DNA of 64,000 nt, taken from CAMWXW01 sp051650105. GTDB taxonomy: Bacteria > Desulfobacterota > Desulfovibrionia > Desulfovibrionales > Desulfovibrionaceae. This document shows positions 28,550-38,751 of the stretch, piece after piece (position 1 is the first letter of the stretch; each line of letters opens with the position of its first letter). The stretch covers positions 1 through 64,000 of the forward strand of contig JBOFIJ010000003.1 of assembly GCA_051650105.1 (NCBI GenBank), given 5' to 3'. Below the pieces are notes generated by a model. It saw nothing but the letters and a program-made list of their open reading frames with translations, did not search any database and was not told where the DNA came from. A program made the translations under genes and the position numbers.

Positions 28550-29117
28550 AAGTTCTCTCTTGTATAGGGTGAGCGATATACCGAAAACACGTATTTTCTG
28601 CCACGCAGTTCTTATTTGTGTAAGAGGGTGTAAGGAAGGATTCTCTTGTCGACCATGTAAAATATGTGACAAAATGGAATAAACAGGTACGAACGTATGA
28701 CGCACAGCATACTAAAAGAATCTAGCTTAGTATAGCAAATCACTAAAAGTAAAGCAAGATATTTACTGATGAAACAGTGAATAATATGTAGAAAAACAAA
28801 TATAAATGGGAGGAAAAATAGGACGTTAAGTGAGATGAAGGAGGAAATTTTGTAGTGGTTTTTAGTATGAATATAGTTGTTATTGTGAAAGGATTTTCTT
28901 ATGTGTAAATTGAGAGTAAGAAGAGTTATTTGTCTAAATATACACAGTAAAATAAAACAACATACTATATTCCTAGCAATAAAATAATGATGCTATTTTC
29001 TTTGTTAGAGAGTGTCATAAAGGAAAATAATAAGACTCATACTGTATAGTTAATAAAGATTGCAATACTACATACCAGAACTTCTAAAATATAGATATTT
29101 ATTGGTGAGAGGGTAGC
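28550..29117. other. Gene-free region upstream of the RTX gene
   Basis: AT-rich, no convincing coding frame. A weak promoter-like TTGCAA (29060) with TCTAAA or TAAAAT downstream precedes the RTX start. The in-frame extension of the permease (28550-28705) is not favoured. Confidence 0.4.
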
Positions 29118-32100
29118 ATGCGAAAGATGATGAAGGTAACAGCTCCAAGAATGGGCGAAATAAAATCGCTTTCCATTAAGAATTTTGATAAAATTGAAAC
29201 AAATTTTTCTTTAAAAGATGTACAAGTAGAGCACGGCAAGAATAAGATGACAACACTACATTTCAAAAATGGAGGTGTAATAAAAATAGAAGATTTTTTT
29301 AATGGAGAAAATAAAATAATAGAATTTACAGACGATGAAATAATGACTCAATATAACGTGGACAAAATTATTCTGGAGCAGGAGTATATTTCCTTAAATA
29401 TGGGAGGGAATAATCCAGAGAGTACTTTGGTTAGCAGTGAGAGATCTGAAGATTTTGGAGAAGAGATTTTGGGAGTAAAGACCTCTGGAGTACAAATACA
29501 ATCGAGTGGGGGGGGATATCCTTTAGATGATGTGGTATATGAGGTTGTTGGTGGCGTTGGTGTTTTGGATCCTTTAGATACAATGAGTAGTGATATAACG
29601 GGAAAGACAAGTGCATATGGGAGATTTATAGGAGACATTCAAAATATAATAGATGAAGAAGACGGTGGAGATGGTGGAGATGGTATATTGCCTCCAAGGA
29701 ATAGTATAGAAGTTATTATGCAGGATAAGGAGTGGAATTCTATTAAAGACCCGAATAATCCGTCATCTGATGGGCAAAGCAATTTGTTTTTTTCTAAGGT
29801 ATCTATAGGTATTTTAAATATAGAGAGTATTCGTGTTGATATTCATGAAGGAATAGGAGGGGGTAAGTTTTATATTGATGGTTTTGAATTCATTCCAGGA
29901 AAAACACATGAAATATATAATAAAGATGGTGTTATTTTATATGCGGAATATAGCAAGAATGCAGATGGAAGTGGGAGTATTATTATAACAAATATGAGTG
30001 GCGGTATAATTGACCCACAGATTCTTGAATCGCTATTAAGTTCTATACAGCATTACGATGAAATTATAGGTAAAGAATACAGTGCCAGTGAATTATTTGA
30101 ACAAGATACGTTTCATACAGGTGTTATTAGTGGAAATGTAAGTATTACAAATAACAATGGCCAATCATTTTCTCAAGACATTAAGGTGGAGTTTAGAAAA
30201 TATATTGATATAGCATCTCAACCTGGAAATGTAGGAGAAGATGGAGCTGGCCATTCTTATTACGTGAAAGGTTCTTCAGGAGATGATATAATAGATATGT
30301 CTTCTACAGGTGAGAATGCAAATAATCTTGCTATTGGTGGTGAGGGGAAAGATAGTATTTATGGAGGAGATGGCAACGATTTTATTGTGGGTGATGGTTC
30401 TGGATCAATATCAAACGTAAATGTTGGCGAAAGTAATAAGGATGGAGATGATGTGTTAGTGGGGGGGGATGGTAAAGATACTATTTTAGGAGGAGGAGGG
30501 AATGACCTTATTTATGGTGGGAATAGGGATCAAACAGATACAGGAAGTAATATTTTAATAGGGGGAAGTGGTAACGACACAATATATGCTGGAGATAAAG
30601 GGGATATAGTTATAGGGGGGAGTCGTGAAGATAGCATGGCAAATACGGGAAATAATCTATTGATAGGGGGTGCTGGAAGCGATAGTGTTTATGGGGGTGG
30701 TGGTAACGACACAATAATTGGTGGAAAGGGTGTAGGTCCAAAAGGAGATTATATTGTTGGGGGTAACGGTAACAATTTTGTTTTTGCTGGCAGTATAGTA
30801 CTTCCAGAAGACGGTAATTACAATAGTATTACCGTGGTTGATGATACAGGCAATGATACGATATTAACGGGGTCAGGTAATGATTATATTGTGACGGGTG
30901 GTGGAGCAGATAAGATTTATTCTGGTCTAGGCAATGATACCATTATTGTGAATGGAGAAAGCCAGAATACAATAAGTGCGAATGGTGGAGACAATTTCAT
31001 ATATGCGAATAACAATACAGGTTTTATATACACAGGCAGTGGCAATGATACCATTATTATTAATGGTGGAAATAATGTTGTGGTTTCTGGCAGTGGGAAT
31101 GATGGCATAATAGCTAGTGGCGCAACTGGTTTACTGGATTCTGGTGCAGGTTCTGATACTATTTCTGTTAAAGATTGCTATGATATAATGTTGTTATTGC
31201 GCGAAGGAGACAATATAGTAACAGCAGAAAATACCTCTGGACATCTTTTTGGAGACAATGGAAATAACATTATTACCATTAATAAAAGTACATTTGACAT
31301 TTTGCTTGGTTCTGGAAATAATGCAGTGAATTTTTCAAATAGTACAGTTTCTCTATATGCAGGAGAAGGCAATAATAAGATATTTGTGAGTGATAGCGAG
31401 GGATCGATAGTGAGCGGGAGTGGTGCAAATACTATTGTTTTAGATGGTGGGATAATAAAAGTGGATGCAGCAGGTGGAGATAATAGTATTTCAGTCTTGT
31501 CTGGTGAAATGGAAATAATGACAAGAGAGGGTAATGATACAATAATCCTTTCTGGTGGGAAATCGACAGTTTCTTCTGGTGGTGGAGACGATTATGTTGA
31601 GATATTGGCAGATGATCAGGTGGTTAATACGGAAAGAGGTAATGATAATGTTCTCATTAAAAGTGAATACAATAGTGTGATAACAGGAGATGGATCAGAT
31701 ACAATAGTAGTCCATTCAAATAATAATATAATAATGCCAGGCGAAGGCGATGACAGCATTAGTTTGTTTGGAAATACTAATAAAGTAGATTTGATAGAAG
31801 GCAATAATATTCTCACTATAGAGGGCAGCGATAACGCTATTATTGGTGGAATAGGAAATGATACTGTTATAGTGAATTCTGGTATGTCAAATACCATAGA
31901 GACAGGCTATGGTGAAGATTCTGTTATTGTGAACAGCAGTGATAATGTTATTAATGTAGGCGCTGGGAATGATAGTGTTATTCTGCATGCGGGGAATAAT
32001 ACAGTACATTTAGGAACAGGTGCAGATTATTTTGTAGGAAGTTCGGGTAATGATAGTGTTATTGCAATAGGAGATACCGTTGGAGATTTCATTGATCTAG

Positions 32101-32840
32101 GAATGGGGGATGATTATGTTATAATACAAAGCGGAACAAATTCAACAATTTTGGGTGGAAGTGGTAGAGATACTATGGAGATAGTTGGAAATGGAAAAGT
32201 AATGGATAGATTTGATGTAGAGATAACAGATGTGGAAGTGCTACATTTTTCAAATATAAAAGAGCTTGAACTTGGTGGGAAGAATTTTTCTGATATGCTG
32301 ATAGGTAATTCTGTAAAGCATATAGAAATTAAGAATACCTCTGGTAATGATATTGAGGTATTTCTAGATTCATCAAGTAAGGGATGTTGGAAAGCCACGT
32401 CGGAGAGCAATGTATATACATATAAAGTAGGAGATAGAGAATACACTATAACATTTGGGGAAGGTTTCACAATAACTATGGATAAGACACATTCTGATGC
32501 AGAGGATATGCTGTTAGAAACTGTGTTGTCAAGTGAAATGCTTGGATTTATACTAGATGAGGAAGAAAGTATTGAAGTAAAAGACTTTGGTCAAGAGAGA
32601 ATGGCAATGAGTATTGCTCCAGCAATTGGAAAAACAATATCTATTGGGGATCTTTTAGATAACAGGGAAGATATTGTGCGAGTGTCATCAGGTTCATCAC
32701 ATTTGGAAAAGGGATATGGTCCAATATTTGAAGAATCGACGACTCCAACTGGAGATCTCACTGAAACAGCGTTTTATAATGCTGGAAATACGCTATCAAC
32801 TATGGAGATGGAAGCTCAATTACACGGCCTTGTCTTATAA
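29118..32840 (+). CDS. RTX-type (hemolysin-like calcium-binding) surface protein
   Basis: A 1240-residue Gly/Asp/Asn-rich protein. The N-terminus (VTAPRMGEIKSLSIKNFDKI, then LHFKNGGVIKIEDFF) resembles the leader of large Desulfovibrio-type RTX adhesins. Residues about 383-1015 hold many nonapeptide-like repeats. They are classical GGxGxD early (IYGGDGNDFIVGDGS, ILGGGGNDLIYGG) and become degenerate later (GNDTIIVNG, SGNDSVIAIG). Such repeats fold into calcium-loaded beta-rolls after type I secretion. The C-terminal 220 residues are not repeated and end SAQLHGLVL-like, with no classical secretion-signal motif that I can name. No type I transporter genes are adjacent. Two G8 tracts lie in the gene. 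The start ATG 29118 has GAGAGGG upstream. Confidence 0.85.
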   Translation: MRKMMKVTAPRMGEIKSLSIKNFDKIETNFSLKDVQVEHGKNKMTTLHFKNGGVIKIEDFFNGENKIIEFTDDEIMTQYNVDKIILEQEYISLNMGGNNPESTLVSSERSEDFGEEILGVKTSGVQIQSSGGGYPLDDVVYEVVGGVGVLDPLDTMSSDITGKTSAYGRFIGDIQNIIDEEDGGDGGDGILPPRNSIEVIMQDKEWNSIKDPNNPSSDGQSNLFFSKVSIGILNIESIRVDIHEGIGGGKFYIDGFEFIPGKTHEIYNKDGVILYAEYSKNADGSGSIIITNMSGGIIDPQILESLLSSIQHYDEIIGKEYSASELFEQDTFHTGVISGNVSITNNNGQSFSQDIKVEFRKYIDIASQPGNVGEDGAGHSYYVKGSSGDDIIDMSSTGENANNLAIGGEGKDSIYGGDGNDFIVGDGSGSISNVNVGESNKDGDDVLVGGDGKDTILGGGGNDLIYGGNRDQTDTGSNILIGGSGNDTIYAGDKGDIVIGGSREDSMANTGNNLLIGGAGSDSVYGGGGNDTIIGGKGVGPKGDYIVGGNGNNFVFAGSIVLPEDGNYNSITVVDDTGNDTILTGSGNDYIVTGGGADKIYSGLGNDTIIVNGESQNTISANGGDNFIYANNNTGFIYTGSGNDTIIINGGNNVVVSGSGNDGIIASGATGLLDSGAGSDTISVKDCYDIMLLLREGDNIVTAENTSGHLFGDNGNNIITINKSTFDILLGSGNNAVNFSNSTVSLYAGEGNNKIFVSDSEGSIVSGSGANTIVLDGGIIKVDAAGGDNSISVLSGEMEIMTREGNDTIILSGGKSTVSSGGGDDYVEILADDQVVNTERGNDNVLIKSEYNSVITGDGSDTIVVHSNNNIIMPGEGDDSISLFGNTNKVDLIEGNNILTIEGSDNAIIGGIGNDTVIVNSGMSNTIETGYGEDSVIVNSSDNVINVGAGNDSVILHAGNNTVHLGTGADYFVGSSGNDSVIAIGDTVGDFIDLGMGDDYVIIQSGTNSTILGGSGRDTMEIVGNGKVMDRFDVEITDVEVLHFSNIKELELGGKNFSDMLIGNSVKHIEIKNTSGNDIEVFLDSSSKGCWKATSESNVYTYKVGDREYTITFGEGFTITMDKTHSDAEDMLLETVLSSEMLGFILDEEESIEVKDFGQERMAMSIAPAIGKTISIGDLLDNREDIVRVSSGSSHLEKGYGPIFEESTTPTGDLTETAFYNAGNTLSTMEMEAQLHGLVL
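29508..29515 (+). repeat. G8 tract in the RTX gene (first)
   Basis: Eight G in the codons for SSGGGYP near residue 131. A one-base slip would truncate the protein before the repeat domain. Confidence 0.9.
30471..30478 (+). repeat. G8 tract in the RTX gene (second)
   Basis: Eight G in the codons for LVGGDGK near residue 452, within the RTX repeats. G5 to G6 runs occur nearby (for example 30615-30620). Confidence 0.9.
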
Positions 32841-33286
32841 AAAAGGAATATGGTATACATAGTAAATAGAATATTGCTGTGATTGGAGGGTGGTGTGTTT
32901 GTGGTATAATTTACTGTATAATATATGTAATAGTTACTCTTTTACGCGTAGCGTTGTCAATACAGAGTGCATATAAATGATGTTTCTCTTGTAAATAGCA
33001 GTAAATCTATAGTTATTATGTAGTGTAATAAGAAGAAATACTATAAAAAGCTTTGTCCATAATGTTGTTAATACTATACTATTTTTGTATAGGGGAGAAA
33101 GAGTGATAACATTAGCATGGATAAAAAAGAGATACTGTTGTTCACTCAATGTATTCTTGCCAAGAGATAAAAAGATATTTTGTATGAAATGTTTATGGAT
33201 ATATTGAGAACACCACGTAAAGATAGTATGTAGGTATAATACGGTATTGTTATTTTCATTCCTAAATAGTAAGAAAAACGAATAGA
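32841..33286. other. Gene-free gap between the RTX gene and dnaE
   Basis: AT-rich. A 119-codon minus frame (32934-33293) covers most of it but has no good ribosome-binding site or recognisable domain, and it overlaps the dnaE promoter. Confidence 0.45.
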
Positions 33287-33316
33287 TTGACAAAATATAA
33301 CTAAAATGTGTACAGT
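33287..33316 (+). promoter_or_regulatory. Likely sigma-70 promoter of dnaE
   Basis: TTGACA (33287-33292), 18-nt spacer, TACAGT (33311-33316). The predicted start of transcription near 33323 fits the ATG at 33344. Confidence 0.6.
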
Positions 33317-33343
33317 AATGGCAAAAGAATGTACGGAGTGCCT

Positions 33344-36300
33344 ATGTCTAGTTTTGTCCATTTGCATTGTCATACAGAATATAGTTTGTTAGATGGTGCT
33401 ATTAGAATAAATGATTTATGCCAAAAAACGGTAGATAATAATATGCCAGCGGCAGCGATAACAGATCATGGGAATTTATACGGTGCTATGAATTTCTATT
33501 TGGCCTGTAAGAAATACGGGATAAAGCCAATAATAGGGTGTGAGATATATGTTGCTAATGACCATTTGGATAAGACGTCAGATGTGGCTAAGAGGCGTCA
33601 TCATCTTATTTTATTAGCAAAAAATAAACAGGGCTATCATAATTTACTTCGCATAGTTTCAGAATCTGCTCTATATGGTTTCCATTATAAGCCTCGTGCA
33701 GACAAAAAAATCTTAGAAAAATATAGTGAAGGTTTAATAGCGTTATCTGCGTGTTATGGTGGAGAGATTCCGCGTGTGATACGAGAGCATGGGCTAGATG
33801 CAGGAATAAAGATGTCTAGAGAGTATGCAAATATTTTTCCCAATAATTTTTATCTTGAAGTGCAATCAAATGGAATGGAGGAGCAAAAGGCGCTTAACGC
33901 TAGCTTATATGAGATAGCAGAGCATACAGGTTTGCCATTAGTTGCAACTAATGATTGTCATTATTTAAATGCAGATGATGTGGAAGCACACGATGTTCTC
34001 TTATGTATTCAAACTCAAGCTTTGGTATCAGATACGAATAGAATGCGTTTTAATACAACTGAATTATTTTATAAAACGCCTCAGGAAATGCAAGATGGTT
34101 TTTTGGATAGAAAAGATGTTTTAGAAAATACTCTTGCAATAGCAGAGCAGTGTAATGTGGAATTTGAGTTTGGGAAATATCATTTCCCGTTATATAGTTT
34201 ATCAGAAAATAGGACAGCTGAGGAAGAATTTCGTTATTTATCGAAGGAAGGTTTGAAGAAGCGTTTAACAATATATGAGGGGCAGGAGCCCATAGATGAG
34301 GTATTATATTGGGCGAGGTTAGAAGAAGAACTAGATATCATTTGTAATATGGGTTTTGCGGGATATTTTCTTATAGTGCAAGATTTTATCAATTGGGCCA
34401 AATCATCAAATATACCAGTTGGTCCTGGAAGGGGTTCTGCTGCAGGTTCTTTAGTAGCATGGGCATTGCGTATAACTAATATAGATCCAATACCTTATAA
34501 TCTTCTTTTTGAGCGATTTCTTAATAGTGAACGTATAAGTATGCCAGATATAGATGTCGATTTTTGTGAAAGAAGGCGAGGAGAGGTAATAGAGTACGTA
34601 AGCAAAAAATATGGGGAAGAATCTGTAGCACAAATAACAACATTTGGAACAATGAAAGCAAAAGGTGCTGTTCGGGATATAGGAAGAGCCTTAGGCATGA
34701 GTTTTTCGGAAACAAATGTAATTGCTAAACTTATTCCAGATGAATTAAAAATGACACTTGATAAAGCTATGGAACAAGAACCACAATTGCAAGAATTATA
34801 TAAGAGTAATAAAGAAATAAAAAAATTATTGGATATAGCAAGAAAATTAGAAGGGCTTTCACGTCATGCCTCAACGCACGCAGCGGGGCTTGTTATATCG
34901 GATAAAATGATGCAAGAATATCTTCCTCTCTATAAAGGGAAAAAGGGAGAGATTGTAACTCAGTATGATATGAAAATAGTGGAAAAGATAGGCTTAGTAA
35001 AATTTGACTTTCTTGGTTTAAAGACAATGACAGTGATAGAAGATACATTGTGTTGTTTGGAGAGACAAGGAAAGGAGAAGATAGATTTAGAGCGATTAAA
35101 TTTAAAAGATGAAAAGACATATAGTCTTTATTCTTCAGGGGATACCGATGGGATTTTCCAAGTAGAAAGTGGTGGGATGCGTCAATATCTTCGCATGCTA
35201 CAGCCATCTTGTTTTGAAGATATAATAGCGATGCTTGCGTTATATAGACCAGGTCCTTTAAAAACAGGTATGGTAGATGAATTCATCAAAAGAAAGCATG
35301 GTTTTATCCCAATAACGTATCCTCTTCCAGAGTTAGAACAATGTTTAAAGGAGACATATGGGGTTATTGTATACCAAGAACAGGTGATGCAAATAGTTCA
35401 GATAGTTGCGAGATATTCATTGGGTGCTGCAGATATTCTTCGTAGAGCGATGGGGAAAAAAGATGTAGAAGAAATGGCAAAACAACGGGCTGTTTTTATA
35501 GAAGGTGCCCGTCTAAATGGTATAGGGGAAGGAAAGGCAGAAGAAATATTTCAATTAATAGAAACATTTGCAGAATATGGTTTTAATAAGTCTCACAGTG
35601 CAGCATATGCACTTATTTCGTATTATACAGCATATTTGCGTAGCCATTATCCCATTGAATTTATGGCTGCGCTATTTTCTGCAGATATTGATAATAAAGA
35701 GAAATTGCTGAAATATATTTCTCAATCTCGATATAATGGAATTGAGATATTGCCACCTTGTATTATAAAAAGTGAAGAAGGCTTTTCTGTGCAAGATGGT
35801 AAAATAATATTTGCACTAGGAGCAATAAAAAATGTGGGAAGTGAAGCAATTCACGAGATTATTTCAGCACGAGAGAAAAAAGCGTTTTCTTCATTGTATG
35901 ATATGTGTACACGTGTTAATTTACGTAAAGTAACCCGCAGAGTATTTGAACAACTTATAAAAGCTGGTGCATGTGATTGTTTTGGTATGCCTCGACGTGC
36001 ATTATTAGCTGCTTTGGAACAATGTATAGCAAAGGCACAAAAAACAAATAAAACAAATAACTCTTCACAGAATAATTTCTTTTCTCTTATTCCAGAGTTG
36101 GAAGAAATAACTGTGGCTGGTATTGGTTATAGCTGTGAGGAAGAGTCTTTGGCAGAATTTGACGAAAAAGAATTCTTATTTGAGGAGAAATCTGTAATAG
36201 GGTTTTTTCTCTCTAGACATCCATTACAGGCATTATATCAGGAATATAATAGATTATCTTTACATACGCTAGAAGAGCTTAAGGAATCTTCAACGTCATC

Positions 36301-36787
36301 ACAGGTTTCAGTTGGGGTTATTGTAACAGATAGCAAGGAAATTGTTACCAAAAAGGGCGAAATAATGGCCTTTATTACAGTAGAAGATTTAACTGGTTCT
36401 CTAGAGTGTGTTATTTTTCCTAAGGTATATGCTATTGCTAAAGAGTTATTAAAAGAAAATGTCCCTTTAGTAATAACAGGAACGATAGACTGTGTTGAAC
36501 AAGAACAATTTAGGACAGTAAAGCTTATTACTGATAAAATAGAGCGTTTTATTGATGTCTCGAAAGAGAATAATGAAATTGTTGAAATAAAGATTCCAAA
36601 CACAGTAAGAAAGGAGCAGATAAAAGCTCTTCAAGAAATTCTTTCAGGATCTAGAGGACATATTCCAGTGATGCTCTCTCTTTCACTGGAAGAAACAGAG
36701 TGTGTTTTTCCGTTATCAGATGTGTGGCATATTGTGCCAAGTAATGAATTTTTTACGAAATTGTCATTTTGGAATTCACAACACTAA
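33344..36787 (+). CDS. dnaE: DNA polymerase III alpha subunit
   Basis: The 1147-residue replicative polymerase, of usual DnaE length. It begins with the PHP domain (FVHLHCHTEYSLLDGA), followed by the palm with GPGRGSAAGSLVAWAL and the catalytic Asp motif MPDIDVDFCERRR around residue 400. The HhH/tau-binding region and an OB-fold (VSVGVIVTDSKEIVTKKGEI) follow near the C-terminus. The start at 33344 is chosen because GGAG lies five nucleotides upstream and the promoter excludes the longer frame (33308). It is followed by pta after 168 nt. Confidence 0.96.
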   Translation: MSSFVHLHCHTEYSLLDGAIRINDLCQKTVDNNMPAAAITDHGNLYGAMNFYLACKKYGIKPIIGCEIYVANDHLDKTSDVAKRRHHLILLAKNKQGYHNLLRIVSESALYGFHYKPRADKKILEKYSEGLIALSACYGGEIPRVIREHGLDAGIKMSREYANIFPNNFYLEVQSNGMEEQKALNASLYEIAEHTGLPLVATNDCHYLNADDVEAHDVLLCIQTQALVSDTNRMRFNTTELFYKTPQEMQDGFLDRKDVLENTLAIAEQCNVEFEFGKYHFPLYSLSENRTAEEEFRYLSKEGLKKRLTIYEGQEPIDEVLYWARLEEELDIICNMGFAGYFLIVQDFINWAKSSNIPVGPGRGSAAGSLVAWALRITNIDPIPYNLLFERFLNSERISMPDIDVDFCERRRGEVIEYVSKKYGEESVAQITTFGTMKAKGAVRDIGRALGMSFSETNVIAKLIPDELKMTLDKAMEQEPQLQELYKSNKEIKKLLDIARKLEGLSRHASTHAAGLVISDKMMQEYLPLYKGKKGEIVTQYDMKIVEKIGLVKFDFLGLKTMTVIEDTLCCLERQGKEKIDLERLNLKDEKTYSLYSSGDTDGIFQVESGGMRQYLRMLQPSCFEDIIAMLALYRPGPLKTGMVDEFIKRKHGFIPITYPLPELEQCLKETYGVIVYQEQVMQIVQIVARYSLGAADILRRAMGKKDVEEMAKQRAVFIEGARLNGIGEGKAEEIFQLIETFAEYGFNKSHSAAYALISYYTAYLRSHYPIEFMAALFSADIDNKEKLLKYISQSRYNGIEILPPCIIKSEEGFSVQDGKIIFALGAIKNVGSEAIHEIISAREKKAFSSLYDMCTRVNLRKVTRRVFEQLIKAGACDCFGMPRRALLAALEQCIAKAQKTNKTNNSSQNNFFSLIPELEEITVAGIGYSCEEESLAEFDEKEFLFEEKSVIGFFLSRHPLQALYQEYNRLSLHTLEELKESSTSSQVSVGVIVTDSKEIVTKKGEIMAFITVEDLTGSLECVIFPKVYAIAKELLKENVPLVITGTIDCVEQEQFRTVKLITDKIERFIDVSKENNEIVEIKIPNTVRKEQIKALQEILSGSRGHIPVMLSLSLEETECVFPLSDVWHIVPSNEFFTKLSFWNSQH

Positions 36788-36955
36788 ACATGGAGTACTG
36801 AGTAGTTATTTATCTATCTGTACAAAAAGAGATAGTTTTGTTATACTCACTGAGATATTTTGAAAAAAAGAGAGAGAATCCTTGTATAAAATAGAGCTAT
36901 AGCCATATTTTATATATAGGATGGTGCATTATTTACTATGCTAGAAGGAGAATAT

Positions 36956-38590
36956 ATGTCAAAAATCGTGTACATTATCTCAGGTGAAATAGGAGAGATG
37001 GAAGACCAGATACTATCATCGTTGTTGCACGAATTTTCAGAAATTGGAAAAACAATTTTGCTTCATCCAATTGAAAGAGAAGAAAGACTTTATGTTCACT
37101 CTGCTGGTGTTCCAATAGAGCAAGTGCGATTATTTACTCAAAAAGAGAGTATAGAATTACATAATGTGGGGGAAGAGCATCTTATCTACGAAGGATGCGT
37201 TAATAAAATTGCAGAATTGCGGGCTTCTTTTGATACCATAGTGTGTGTGCATTCTTGTCCTACAGGAGTATTGCAAGTATTTGATGAGCAATTGGCAAGA
37301 AATATAGCGAACACAATATCTGCACCCATAATAGATTTAGTAAATATAAAAAATAGTGGTGTGGAGGATATAAAAATAGCATTGCTCACGCGGGAATCTT
37401 TATATGAAGAAGAATGTTCAATGTTATTATATACTATAGGTTTTGGGTCTATGCTTAATCAGCAAGAGATACAAGAAGTTGAAAGTTTTTATGGTGTAAA
37501 ATCAGTATCGAAGAACTTTTTGTGTTTATCAGAATCTGAGGGGTTAAAAGAGTCTGATAGTAAAAAGATTGTTGATTGTATTAAGAAACATACAAAGACA
37601 TTGACAAATCCCATATATTTTGAGATGCAGTTATCTCAAAAAGCAAAAGAACAACGACAGCGTATTGTTTTGCCAGAGGGAGAAGAGCCTAGAATTTTAC
37701 AGGCAGCAGCTGTATTACTTCAGCAAGAAATAGCCTACATTATCTTATTAGGCAATGTAGAAAAGATAAAAAATCTTGCAGAGAAGATGTCTTTAGATAT
37801 ACGAAAAGCAACAATAATTGATCCAGAAAAATCGCCGTATTATAAGCCCTATGTAGCGAGTTATATGGAGGTGAGAAAACATAAGGGTATAAGCGAAGAA
37901 ATTGCTAAGGAGAAAATGAAAGATCCCTCCTATTTTGGTACAATGATGGTGAAAGAATCTGATGCAGATGGCATGGTTTCTGGAGCCATTAATACAACAG
38001 CAAATACAATTCGTCCAGCGTTGGAATTTATTAAGACAAAAGAAAATTGTTCACTGGTGTCGAGTATATTTTTTATGTGTTTTAAGGATAGAGTTATTTT
38101 ATTCGGGGACTGTGCTGTTAACCCTAATCCAACATCAGAACAACTTGCAGAGATAGCAATAATATCTGCAGAAACAGCAAAGTCATTTGGGATAGAACCT
38201 AAAGTAGCAATGCTTTCTTATTCAACTGGTGCATCTGGTTCTGGTCCAGACGTAGAAATTGTAAAGGAGGCAACTGCCTTGCTTCATTCTAAGGTAGTGG
38301 ATTTATTAGTGGAAGGACCAATACAATTTGATGCTGCTATTGATATGGATGTTGCTAAAACAAAGCTTCCTAATAGTGCAGTAGCAGGCCAGGCAACAGT
38401 GTTGATTTTCCCAGATTTAAACACTGGTAATAATACGTATAAAGGTGTTCAAAGAGCTGGGAATCTTTTGGCTATAGGGCCTCTTTTACAGGGTTTACGA
38501 AAGCCTGTGAACGATCTTTCACGAGGATGTACTGTTGCAGATATTATTAATACTGTGAGTATGACAGCAATTCAGGCACAGAGAAAGTAG
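36956..38590 (+). CDS. pta: Phosphate acetyltransferase with degenerate N-terminal domain
   Basis: A 544-residue enzyme converting acetyl-CoA and phosphate to acetyl phosphate. The catalytic PTA domain covers about residues 220-540 (QRIVLPEGEEPRILQAA, DADGMVSGAINTTANTIRPA, LSYSTGASGSGPD, SAVAGQATVLIFPDLNTGN). Long-form Pta proteins have about 700 residues, with an N-terminal P-loop regulatory domain and a DRTGG domain. Here the start (MSKIVYIISGEIGEMEDQIL) still follows the fold but has lost the Walker A GxxxxGK, and the DRTGG region is missing. Catalysis should be kept while allosteric control is probably reduced (inference). Start at 36956 with AAGGAG upstream. It forms an operon with ackA. 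Confidence 0.92.
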   Translation: MSKIVYIISGEIGEMEDQILSSLLHEFSEIGKTILLHPIEREERLYVHSAGVPIEQVRLFTQKESIELHNVGEEHLIYEGCVNKIAELRASFDTIVCVHSCPTGVLQVFDEQLARNIANTISAPIIDLVNIKNSGVEDIKIALLTRESLYEEECSMLLYTIGFGSMLNQQEIQEVESFYGVKSVSKNFLCLSESEGLKESDSKKIVDCIKKHTKTLTNPIYFEMQLSQKAKEQRQRIVLPEGEEPRILQAAAVLLQQEIAYIILLGNVEKIKNLAEKMSLDIRKATIIDPEKSPYYKPYVASYMEVRKHKGISEEIAKEKMKDPSYFGTMMVKESDADGMVSGAINTTANTIRPALEFIKTKENCSLVSSIFFMCFKDRVILFGDCAVNPNPTSEQLAEIAIISAETAKSFGIEPKVAMLSYSTGASGSGPDVEIVKEATALLHSKVVDLLVEGPIQFDAAIDMDVAKTKLPNSAVAGQATVLIFPDLNTGNNTYKGVQRAGNLLAIGPLLQGLRKPVNDLSRGCTVADIINTVSMTAIQAQRK

Positions 38591-38600
38591 GGAATTGTTT

Positions 38601-38721
38601 AAAGAGCTGGGAATCTTTTGGCTATAGGGCCTCTTTTACAGGGTTTACGAAAGGCTGTGAATGATCTTTCACGAGGATGCACTGTTGCAGATAGTATTAA
38701 TACCGTGAGTATGACAGCAAT
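38601..38721 (+). pseudogene. Duplicated scrap of the pta 3' end
   Basis: This 121-bp stretch repeats 38451-38571 of pta at an offset of 150 bp, with five base differences by my count. The copy has no start and is cut off after the stop of the intact pta; it fills most of the pta-ackA spacer. It is a remnant of a tandem duplication. Confidence 0.92.
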
Positions 38722-38751
38722 GTACATATAAAAACAATAAAGAGGAAAAAC

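Noticed and set aside
30260..32170. RTX repeats considered as non-coding DNA repeats
   Set aside because: The repetition is at protein level (Gly-Asn-Asp) with varied codons in one open frame.
32934..33293. 119-codon minus frame between the RTX gene and dnaE
   Set aside because: No good ribosome-binding site, no recognisable domain, composition like random AT-rich DNA, and overlap with the predicted dnaE promoter.
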